From Nocardia mikamii NBRC 108933 (GTDB taxonomy: Bacteria > Actinomycetota > Actinomycetes > Mycobacteriales > Mycobacteriaceae), in contig NZ_BDCM01000012.1 in NCBI RefSeq assembly GCF_001613505.1, forward strand, positions 372,001-436,000: 64,000 bases of DNA. Direction: 5' to 3'. This document shows positions 15,888-22,371 of this stretch, piece after piece. The notes beneath the pieces were generated by a model. It did not search any database. It was not told the origin of the DNA and saw only the letters and a program-made list of their open reading frames with translations. The stretch's first letter is position 1. Each line of letters opens with the position of its first letter. The translations under genes were made by a program, and so were the position numbers.

Positions 15888-16570
15888 AAGCCGAACGCCT
15901 GGTCGAGGAATCCTTCGAGCTGGTCGCCCGCGTCCGGCGCGCCCGCGTCTTCCATCCGCGCGGACTCTGGTTCAGCGGACACCTGCACCCCGCCCCGGCG
16001 TTCGAGAAGTACTTCGGGGACGGAGAACGCGACGTCGAGGTCCGTCTGTCCAAAGCCCTCGGCATGCCGGGACGCCTGCCCGATGCCGTGGGAATCGGTC
16101 TGCGCGTGCGGACCCCCGGCGGGCGCTGGGACCTCGCCCTGGCGTCCACACCCACCGGCACACTGACCCGATTCTTCGCGATACCCGTCCCGTCGTGGCG
16201 CCGCGCGACCTACGGGACGCTGATGGCCTACCGGTTCGACAGCGGCGCCCCGCAGTGGATATTCGCCCGGCCGGACCCCGATCAACCCGCCGATGCCTCC
16301 CTCGCGACGCTGCGCGACTACGCGACCACCCACGGCCTCGGTTTCACACTCACCGCGCGGCGACTGAACGGACCCGACGAGCCGTTCGCGGACCTGCGGC
16401 TCACCGCCGCAACCGTGGCGCCACCTCCTGACGACGCCGTCGACCCGACCCTGCACCACCCGCCCGGCGTCGCACTCGCCCCACGATTCGTCACTCGTCT
16501 CCGGCGCAGCGCCTACCGGGGCAGCCGCGAGGGACGCGGCGCAGAGCCGTCACCCGGCCCCAACCCCTGA
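15884..16570 (+). CDS. conserved actinobacterial protein co-transcribed with the cold-shock gene
   Basis: A 228-residue protein starting at a GTG that overlaps the cold-shock stop (GTGA), so the two are translationally coupled. It contains RVFHPRGLWFSGHLHP, EVRLSKALGMPGRLPDAVGIGLRVRTPGGRWDLALASTPTG and an RATYGTLMAYRF segment. This pattern recurs in actinobacterial proteins that are sometimes labelled phosphodiesterase or catalase-related, but I see no metal motif and would not assign an activity. No signal peptide. Likely part of the SigF stress response through its promoter. Confidence 0.7.
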   Translation: MKAERLVEESFELVARVRRARVFHPRGLWFSGHLHPAPAFEKYFGDGERDVEVRLSKALGMPGRLPDAVGIGLRVRTPGGRWDLALASTPTGTLTRFFAIPVPSWRRATYGTLMAYRFDSGAPQWIFARPDPDQPADASLATLRDYATTHGLGFTLTARRLNGPDEPFADLRLTAATVAPPPDDAVDPTLHHPPGVALAPRFVTRLRRSAYRGSREGRGAEPSPGPNP

Positions 16571-16662
16571 GGATTCATTCGTTCGCACTGTCGTCGTCGC
16601 ACCGCGCTCAGCAGTGCCTCGCCGCAGCCGAGGCTCCGCGAAAGATGGTGGGCCAGAACAGG

Positions 16663-16824
16663 CTAAGCGTTCGGGCGGGGCGGGTCGGCCGACAGGCCCA
16701 TGATGTCGTTCCACCACGAATCGAGGGGGCTGGGGTCCGGCCAGCTCACCGCGGCCGGTTGTTCGGCGGGCATCGAGGCCACGGCTTCATCGTCGACGAA
16801 TACGGAATCTCTGTTACTCGGCAT
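16663..16824 (-). CDS. WPDPSPL mini-protein
   Basis: A 53-residue acidic protein whose core is SWPDPSPLDSWWNDIMG. A second copy of this motif occurs at 46003-46302 (HWPDPSPLQSWWDTVM). Start ATG at 16824 with AGGAG eight bases upstream. A SigF-type promoter lies 44-68 bp upstream. No signal peptide or membrane segment; the invariant tryptophans suggest a short protein-binding peptide. I do not recognise a described family. Function unknown. Confidence 0.6.
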   Translation of the reverse strand: MPSNRDSVFVDDEAVASMPAEQPAAVSWPDPSPLDSWWNDIMGLSADPPRPNA

Positions 16825-16867
16825 GCGGCTCACTCCTCGTTCCCCCAAGATCACAGCTGACTACCGA

Positions 16868-16892
16868 AAACCCCGATCCCGGCCCGCTAAAC
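16868..16892 (-). promoter_or_regulatory. SigF-type promoter of the WPDPSPL gene
   Basis: On the minus strand GTTT (16889-16892), a 15-bp spacer and GGGTTT (16868-16873), one base away from GGGTAT. It precedes the small gene by 44 bp. It shares the GTGGTTT context with the promoter at 33062-33088. Confidence 0.45.
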
Positions 16893-16974
16893 CACTTTTT
16901 TTCATCACGCGACGGAGACCGTAGGGTTGCCGACACAGGCCAGTGAACTCTTTTCCGCCCAGCAAGGAGCAGAA

Positions 16975-17325
16975 TTGCCGAATTTCACCTTCCGCCGTGT
17001 CGTCACCGCCGCCGCGATCTCGACCGCGGGGCTGGCCGCGCTCGCCCCGGGCGCGGCCGCCCAACCCACGATCTATCACCCGGTGATCACCCCGTGCAGC
17101 CAGCAGTTCCGCACCCCGCTGGAACCGCCGCGACCGGGCACCGAGGTGTATTGGAGCCCGTTCGGCACCGCCGGCATCGTCTGCTACGACGACGGCACCG
17201 GCATCGAGCGCTACTACCAGCGCGATCCCGCCGGCAGCTGGCACGACATCAACGAACTGCTGCCGGGCCAGCACTTCTACGTGATCTTCACGTCCACCGT
17301 TCCGGACCAGGCCGCCTGGGGTTGA
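16975..17325 (+). CDS. small secreted protein
   Basis: A 116-residue secreted protein. The TTG at 16975 has AAGGAG five bases upstream and begins a textbook signal peptide (MPNFTFRRVVTAAAISTAGLA, cleavage after AAAQ or GAAA near residue 32). The mature ~85 residues have two cysteines (TPCSQQF and IVCYDD) that may form a disulfide, and aromatic-rich text (YWSPFGTAG, ERYYQRDPAGSWHDI). No known family is evident. It is followed by a strong terminator shared with the convergent thiolase gene. Confidence 0.75.
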   Translation: MPNFTFRRVVTAAAISTAGLAALAPGAAAQPTIYHPVITPCSQQFRTPLEPPRPGTEVYWSPFGTAGIVCYDDGTGIERYYQRDPAGSWHDINELLPGQHFYVIFTSTVPDQAAWG

Positions 17326-17367
17326 GCGGACCGGTCGCTGCCGAGGCGACGATTCGCGCCCCGAATA

Positions 17368-17400
17368 CACGAAAACCCGGGCACAGCCCGGGTTTTCGTG
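17368..17400. terminator. bidirectional intrinsic terminator
   Basis: A perfect 15-bp inverted repeat, arms CACGAAAACCCGGGC and GCCCGGGTTTTCGTG, with loop ACA. A-tract and T-tract on the two sides serve both strands; it lies between convergent genes. Confidence 0.85.
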
Positions 17401-17412
17401 AGCACGGCCGGT

Positions 17413-18612
17413 TCAGCGGGTGGCGATGATGGCCGAACCGTGGCCGAACAGGCCCTGGTTCACGGCGATGCCGGCGCGGGCGTTCTCCACCTGCCGCCCG
17501 TCGGCTCGGCCGCGCAACTGCCAGGTGAGTTCGCAGATCTGGGCGATCGCCTGCGCCGGGATGGCCTCACCGAAGCAGGCCAGGCCACCGCTGGGATTCA
17601 CCGGCACGCGTCCTCCCAAAGTGGTTGCGCCGCTGCGCAACAGCTCCTCGGCGCCGCCGATCTCGCACAACCCGATATCTTCGTACCAGTCCAGCTCCAG
17701 CGCGGTGGACAGGTCGTAGACCTCCGCGAAGGACAGGTCGGCGGGACCGAGTCCGGCCTCCTCGTAGGCGGCATCCGCGATCGCGGACCGGAACGACCGC
17801 GAGGGCACATCGAAGGCCACCGCGGAGTCGGTCGCGAAATCCGGCAGATCGAGAACGGTTTTCGGGAAGGTCGGCGTGACCGTCGACAGCGCCCGGATGC
17901 GGACCGGATCGGCGATGCCGTGGCGGCGGGCGTAGTCCATCGACGTCAGCACCAGCGCGGCGCCGCCGTCACTGGTGGCGCAGATGTCGAGCAGCCGCAA
18001 CGGATCGGAGACGATCGCCGAGGCCGCGACCTCCTCGGCCGCCACCTCTTTGCGGTAGCGCGCGTAAGGGTTGTTCAGGCCGTGCTTGGCGTTCTTCACC
18101 TTGACGGCGGCGAAATCGTCGAGCGTGGCCCCGTGCAGCGCCATCCGCCGGCGCGCGTACAAGGCGAAGTAGATGGGGTTGGTGGCGCCGAGCAGATGGA
18201 AACGCAACCAGTCCGGATCGTCGCGGCGTTCGCCGCCGACGGGCTGGAAGAATCCCTTCGGGGCGGCATCCGCACCGACCACGAGCGCCACATCGGTCAG
18301 CCCGGCCAGGATCTGGGCCCGCGCGTTGGCGATGGCCTGGGCGCCGGAGGCGCAGGCGGCGTAACTGCTCGAGATCCGGGCGCCGGACCAGCCGAGCGCC
18401 TGCGCGAACGTCGCACCCGACACGAATCCGGGGTAGCCGTTGCGGATCGTGTCCGCGCCGGCGATGTAGCCGACGTCGCGGTGGTCGACTCCGGCATCGG
18501 CCAGCGCCGCCCGCGCGGCCACCAAGCCGTATTCGACGAAATTGCGTCCCCATTTGCCCCACTGGTGCATACCCGCACCGAGGACGGCGATATCGCGATC
18601 GTTGTCAGGCAT
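17413..18612 (-). CDS. thiolase-fold lipid-transfer (SCP-x type) protein
   Basis: A 399-residue thiolase-like enzyme of the non-decarboxylating lipid-transfer group. The nucleophilic Cys is in SSSYAACASGAQAIANA, DICATSDGGAALVLTS lies mid-chain, and NPSGGLACFGEAIPAQ and NQGLFGHGSAIIATR provide the C-terminal His/Cys region. Such proteins paired with a DUF35 partner act as acyl-CoA thiolases or retro-aldolases, often in sterol or fatty-acid side-chain breakdown. It overlaps the DUF35 gene by eight bases, so the two form one unit, behind a KstR-like operator. Confidence 0.85.
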   Translation of the reverse strand: MPDNDRDIAVLGAGMHQWGKWGRNFVEYGLVAARAALADAGVDHRDVGYIAGADTIRNGYPGFVSGATFAQALGWSGARISSSYAACASGAQAIANARAQILAGLTDVALVVGADAAPKGFFQPVGGERRDDPDWLRFHLLGATNPIYFALYARRRMALHGATLDDFAAVKVKNAKHGLNNPYARYRKEVAAEEVAASAIVSDPLRLLDICATSDGGAALVLTSMDYARRHGIADPVRIRALSTVTPTFPKTVLDLPDFATDSAVAFDVPSRSFRSAIADAAYEEAGLGPADLSFAEVYDLSTALELDWYEDIGLCEIGGAEELLRSGATTLGGRVPVNPSGGLACFGEAIPAQAIAQICELTWQLRGRADGRQVENARAGIAVNQGLFGHGSAIIATR

Positions 18613-19051
18613 CGACCGGCCTCCACATCCACACCGTGTGCTCCGCTTCCTCGTCCTCGTACAGCACGCCCAGCGCCAGCTCGACCGGCATGCCGACGGC
18701 CAGGTCGTCCACGGTGAGGCCGCGTACGACCTGCCCGAGAATCACCATCTGCTCTTCCTCGAGCTCCACCGCCGCCACGACGTACGGCTCGAACGGATCC
18801 GGCGAGACGTAGGGCGCGGGCGGTTTGTAGCGGGCGTCCGCGTACGACCAGATCCGGCCTCGCGTGGAGAACAGGTACTCGACCAGCTCGGATCCGTCCT
18901 TCGGGCTCGCGCACTGCGGGTTGCGGCAGGCCAGCGTGTTCCGCGGGAAGTACGGTGTGCCGCAGACCTCGCAGCGACTTCCCTGGAGACGTACGGTGCC
19001 GTCGTCCGCAGTGAACCAGCCTTCCACGGCGGGGCGTTGTTCTTTCTGCAC
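18605..19051 (-). CDS. DUF35 zinc-ribbon/OB-fold partner of the thiolase
   Basis: A 148-residue Zn-ribbon plus OB-fold protein. The rubredoxin-like ribbon is CEVCGTPYFPRNTLACRNPQC, with four cysteines; the OB domain follows (GRIWSYADARYKPPAPY... VVAAVELEEEQMVILGQV). DUF35 proteins bind to thiolase-like partners and are needed for their activity in several sterol side-chain pathways. GTG start at 19049-19051; the gene's 3' end overlaps the thiolase start by eight bases. A GAACACGTTC palindrome lies just upstream. Confidence 0.85.
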   Translation of the reverse strand: MQKEQRPAVEGWFTADDGTVRLQGSRCEVCGTPYFPRNTLACRNPQCASPKDGSELVEYLFSTRGRIWSYADARYKPPAPYVSPDPFEPYVVAAVELEEEQMVILGQVVRGLTVDDLAVGMPVELALGVLYEDEEAEHTVWMWRPVDA

Positions 19052-19064
19052 AGCGCCGACGATA

Positions 19065-19079
19065 TAGGAACACGTTCTA
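19065..19079. promoter_or_regulatory. KstR-like operator upstream of the DUF35-thiolase pair
   Basis: TAGGAACACGTTCTA contains the palindrome GAAC-AC-GTTC. It matches the KstR pattern TnnAACnnGTTnnA at all fixed positions except the first. It sits 14 bp before the start codon, in promoter position. KstR represses cholesterol catabolism genes in mycobacteria and relatives. Confidence 0.5.
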
Positions 19080-19182
19080 TTTTGGCGAGGAAATCCGCTC
19101 CGCCGATGCGCGCGCCCGGGTACGGTGTGACCGGATCGAGGATGGCCCCCACCCTCGAGGGGATCTGGAGTACCACACCGAG

Positions 19183-19971
19183 ATGGGCATGAAAATCATT
19201 GACCCGCAGTCGATTCGCAACGTCACGATCGTCGGGGAACCCGGGGAGACGGCGGCGCTCCTCGGCCGGCTGTGCCGCCGGCCCGCCGGAAACGGGTCCC
19301 ACTCAGCGGTCACCGTCGACTGGGTGACCGACCGGGTCGAGCACACGGTTCGCCTCACCGAACTGTCGAGCCATGCGCCGATCGCGGAACTCGAACGGGC
19401 CGTGCGGACGGCCGACGGGGTGGTCGCGCTGATGAACGCGGCCGCGGTGAGCGTTGCGCGACTCGAGGCGGTGCTGCGGGTGGCCGACGACCATCAGGTC
19501 GCCCGCCTGTGCCTGGTGCACGGACTCGACCATCGCGCCGCGGATTTCGGCCGCTGCGTGCGCACCGTCGCCGCCACGCGCGGAGCGGTGCCGCTGACGG
19601 TGCAGATTCCACTCGGTATCGGGGCCGGATTCGAGGGAGTCATCGATCTGATCCCGATGGGGGCACTCGAACCGATGGCCGCCGAATTCTTCGGCAGCCA
19701 CTGGCCGGTCGCCGAACAGCGATATCACGAACTCGTCGACGCGGTGCTGGCCCAGGACACCGCGCGACCCCGCGTGCCGAGCACCGGGAAGTTGCCGCCG
19801 GAACAGTTGTACGACCGGATCCGCCGCCTCACCCGGATCGGCGACGTCGTGCCCGTCCTGTGCGATACCTCGCCGCGCACCGACGACACCGCCGCACTAC
19901 TGGACGCGATGGTCCGCTACCTGCCATCACCGATGCACGTCTGCCAACCGGAGCACGTCCTCGACCAATAA
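19183..19971 (+). CDS. eroded EF-G-like G-domain protein
   Basis: A 262-residue protein that follows the N-terminal G domain of elongation factor G or ribosomal protection proteins only. IRNVTIVGEPGETAALLGRL stands where the P-loop should be, VARLCLVHGLDHRAADFGRCV parallels the NKxD strand of EF-G, VQIPLGIGAGFEGVIDLIPMGAL parallels the G' region, and VVPVLC...LLDAMVRYLPSP closes the domain. The P-loop Lys is replaced by Glu, DxxG is not visible and NKxD reads HGLD, so GTP binding is doubtful. Domains II-V are missing. The frame is intact over its full length, which suggests a retained protein rather than decay. ATG at 19183; a second ATG is two codons on. Confidence 0.65.
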   Translation: MGMKIIDPQSIRNVTIVGEPGETAALLGRLCRRPAGNGSHSAVTVDWVTDRVEHTVRLTELSSHAPIAELERAVRTADGVVALMNAAAVSVARLEAVLRVADDHQVARLCLVHGLDHRAADFGRCVRTVAATRGAVPLTVQIPLGIGAGFEGVIDLIPMGALEPMAAEFFGSHWPVAEQRYHELVDAVLAQDTARPRVPSTGKLPPEQLYDRIRRLTRIGDVVPVLCDTSPRTDDTAALLDAMVRYLPSPMHVCQPEHVLDQ

Positions 19972-20037
19972 CCGGCTCGACCGACAACCGATTCGGCCGA
20001 GGAACGACTCGGCGACGCCGACGGCACCCGCACGGTG

Positions 20038-20066
20038 GATTCGGCTCGCGGGTAGCGAGCCGAATC
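20038..20066. terminator. intrinsic hairpin between the EF-G-like gene and the 31-residue gene
   Basis: Perfect 12-bp arms GATTCGGCTCGC and GCGAGCCGAATC with loop GGGTA. It lies 8 bp beyond the stop of the small minus-strand gene and 67 bp beyond the plus-strand gene, so it could end both transcripts. Confidence 0.7.
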
Positions 20067-20074
20067 GGTGACGT

Positions 20075-20170
20075 TCACCAACCGGAGCCGGAGCCACCCG
20101 AACCGGTGTTGGCAAGGATGGTGCCGATCACCATCTGCAGGATGCCAGCGACAGAGCCAAGAAATTCCAC
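20075..20170 (-). CDS. 31-residue hydrophobic peptide
   Basis: A short gene with a GTG start at 20168-20170 and an ideal Shine-Dalgarno GGAGGA four bases upstream, followed directly by a strong hairpin. The peptide begins MEFLGSVAGILQMVIG, continues with a hydrophobic stretch to about residue 20 and ends in a Gly/Ser-rich tail and a final Trp. There is no signal peptide; it could insert in a membrane by itself. A TAGGTT hexamer at 20217-20222 (minus strand) could be its -10. Size and character recall the leaderless small porin subunits of Corynebacteriales (PorA/PorH type), but identity to them is not shown. Too short for most gene finders. Confidence 0.55.
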   Translation of the reverse strand: MEFLGSVAGILQMVIGTILANTGSGGSGSGW

Positions 20171-20683
20171 GGTGTCCTCCGACTTTCTCATCCGCCGAGT
20201 GTCCGGCGTAGCGGAGAACCTAGCTCAGCAACCTTGTGAAAGAAAGACATTTCGGAAAATTCGGTGGGACTCATGGCCCCTCGGCCGATCCGGAACCGGT
20301 GGTGGCGACCCCGTGAAGCAAAACCCTACCAGCCGGAAAAGTTGCGAACGAGACCGTCGTGAACACTCCGCGACCTTCCGGCAATCGCCGTTCACACCGG
20401 CGCTCGACGGCTCGCTGCCAAACACCTCCTGTGGCTCGAAACCTGCCGCGCCACAGCGACACTCGCCTGCCGGAAGGCCGCGGCGGTGGCGGTTGCGCGG
20501 GTACGACACGGCCGACCGAACGAGAAAGGCGTGGGCGCGCGATCTTCCCTCGGTGACGAGCCGACGCACGATATGTCCGGCCGAGCCGCGACGCACTGGC
20601 CTCCCCCTGCTCAACGGCGCTCTCGCCAACTCGATTAGCATTTTCGCCGCGTCACATACGAGCTGAGTGGAGGGTGGGTTTTC
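20171..20683. other. gene-free stretch before lsr2
   Basis: About 510 bp without a convincing gene. The left end carries the ribosome binding site and a possible -10 for the 31-residue gene. The right end has TAGCAT (20636-20641) as a possible -10 for lsr2 and a GGAGG before its ATG. Short frames in the middle lack ribosome sites and family resemblance. Confidence 0.5.
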
Positions 20684-21022
20684 ATGGCCAAGAAGGTCAT
20701 CGTCGAGCTGGTGGACGACTACGACGGCAAGTCCGATGCCGACCAGACGGTGCACTTCGGCATCGACGGGATCGAATACGAAATCGACCTGTCGACAAAG
20801 AACGCCGAGAAACTGCGCAAGATCTTCGAGCAGTGGACCGAGTCCGCCCGCAAGGTCGGCCGAAACCGCAAGGGCGCCGTCAAGTCCGGCGCTCCTCGCA
20901 CGACCCCGGACCGCGAGCAGACCGCCGCCATCCGGGAGTGGGCGCGTAACAACGGCTACGAGATCTCGAGCCGCGGCCGCATCCACAAGGACATCGTCGA
21001 GGCGTACAACAAAGCCGGTTAG
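20684..21022 (+). CDS. lsr2: Lsr2 nucleoid-associated protein
   Basis: A 112-residue xenogeneic silencer, the actinobacterial counterpart of H-NS. The N-terminal dimerisation domain reads MAKKVIVELVDDYDGKSDADQTVHFGIDG followed by YEIDLSTKNAEKLRKIFEQW. The C-terminal DNA-binding domain has REWARNNGYEISSRGRIHKDIVEAYNKAG, with the RGR minor-groove hook. It coats AT-rich DNA and bridges it, repressing many genes. The length is standard. GGAGG lies about ten bases before the ATG. Mycobacterial Lsr2 is essential in some species and controls virulence and persistence genes. Confidence 0.97.
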   Translation: MAKKVIVELVDDYDGKSDADQTVHFGIDGIEYEIDLSTKNAEKLRKIFEQWTESARKVGRNRKGAVKSGAPRTTPDREQTAAIREWARNNGYEISSRGRIHKDIVEAYNKAG

Positions 21023-21037
21023 ACGACGGTCCGCCCG

Positions 21038-22072
21038 TCACGAACCTGCCAGTGTCACGGCACGCGCCATGAGCGCGTCCGCGACGGCACGGGGACGACG
21101 GCCGAGCCCGCAGGCGCAGGCGACGCCGTCGACGCGGCGCCCCAGCGCATTCTCGATGGTGTGCAGCGTCTTTCGCTGCTGCTCCTCGGTAGGCACGTCG
21201 TGGACGACACCCGCGTAGAAGCGGGTGCCCGCGGGCAGGGACAGATCGGCGAGGGGCGCGTAGAACCGGGACTCCGCAGCCGGCGGTCTGTCGCCAGCGG
21301 CGAACGGAACATGGACATACTCCAGGGTGCGCCCGGAGGGCCATTGCCGCGCAACGGAATTGGCCAGGTCGACGAACGGCCGTGCGGTGCGCAGCGGCAC
21401 GCCCCTGTTGTGCAGACTGCCCAGGCACAGGTGCACGCCGAGCCGGGAGCCTTCCGGCGCCGCCGCGGCGAGCGCCGCGATTCCCCGGCCCGAGCCCAGC
21501 AGTCGCTCCACCACGCGGTGCGCGGGCTGGCTCAGCGCCATCGCCACCAGCTCCGCGGTGGCCTCCAGCTGGATGACGACGTCGTTTCCGCCCCTGCGCG
21601 CGATGGCGGCGATCTCTCGCGTGGTGGCCTCGGTGAACGCGGTGCGTTCGGAGCGAATTCCCCTGGGCCCCAATGCGACGAACGCCAGGGTGAGATCGGT
21701 CGGCATGCCGATCTGCAACGCGAGTTCGGGCCGGCCCAGGTCGGCGCGCACGGCGGAGAAGATCGGCAGCGCCTCGGCGGTTTCTCCGGAATATCCGAGA
21801 TCCATCCCGTCCCCGGTCGCCTTCCGGCCCTCCGGTACACGGTATCGAGGTCGATCGCGGCGAGTCCGCCACTCCCCCGCCCGGGTGACCTCGAGCGCGC
21901 CCTGAGCAACCAGGTCTTCCAGGATCGGCCGGACGTAATACTCGTACCGGCGGGTCTCACCGGTGGGCAGGGTGTGTAACAGCGGCCCGGCACTGTCGGC
22001 CATCGCCCGCATCGCCTCATCCGTACTCGTGGCAGGGAAGCTCCCCACGAAATGCACGCTGCGCGAAGGCAT
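21038..22072 (-). CDS. MetE/UROD-like fold protein
   Basis: A 344-residue protein with the TIM-barrel of the cobalamin-independent methionine synthase/uroporphyrinogen decarboxylase superfamily. VHLCLGSLHNRG carries a His-x-Cys like the MetE zinc site, and VACACGLGRRPRA gives the C-terminal Cys. FYAGVVHDVPTEEQQRKTLHTIENALGRRVDG is typical. It lacks the N-terminal half of MetE, so it may be a stand-alone methyltransferase acting with a corrinoid or other donor. The substrate is unknown. Its stop lies 15 bp from the convergent lsr2. Confidence 0.7.
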   Translation of the reverse strand: MPSRSVHFVGSFPATSTDEAMRAMADSAGPLLHTLPTGETRRYEYYVRPILEDLVAQGALEVTRAGEWRTRRDRPRYRVPEGRKATGDGMDLGYSGETAEALPIFSAVRADLGRPELALQIGMPTDLTLAFVALGPRGIRSERTAFTEATTREIAAIARRGGNDVVIQLEATAELVAMALSQPAHRVVERLLGSGRGIAALAAAAPEGSRLGVHLCLGSLHNRGVPLRTARPFVDLANSVARQWPSGRTLEYVHVPFAAGDRPPAAESRFYAPLADLSLPAGTRFYAGVVHDVPTEEQQRKTLHTIENALGRRVDGVACACGLGRRPRAVADALMARAVTLAGS

Positions 22073-22209
22073 TTACCCATCGTACCCGCCAGGCCGACGC
22101 TGCGGGATGCATCGAGAGGCGCGGGCGGGCGGGCCGATCCACATCGGGTGTTTGCACACAATTTACGGGCTCGAATTCTCGGCGAAGCGCGGGCGGCAGC
22201 GATCGCCCC

Positions 22210-22242
22210 TAGACTCGCAGCCACGTCTCGGACATCGAGACG
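22210..22242 (+). promoter_or_regulatory. promoter and dyad upstream of the wax ester synthase gene
   Basis: TAGACT (22210-22215) resembles a -10. Nine bases later lies a perfect dyad, arms CGTCTCG and CGAGACG with spacer GACAT (22224-22242), near the expected start of transcription and 130 bp before the gene. It is a candidate repressor site. Confidence 0.4.
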
Positions 22243-22371
22243 ACTCGACGTTCGACCAGCGCCGCGCGAACACCGTCCCGCGCCTCGCCGAGGCGCCACC
22301 CAGCTGTCCGGGCTCGATCCGGTGCACCGTCTGCCGGTGAACCGCCCCGGACCGTCCCCCGGGAGGTAACG

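Noticed and set aside
20271-20556. Short reading frames of about 63-65 codons on both strands before lsr2
   Set aside because: They overlap one another, have no ribosome site and resemble translated GC-rich non-coding DNA.
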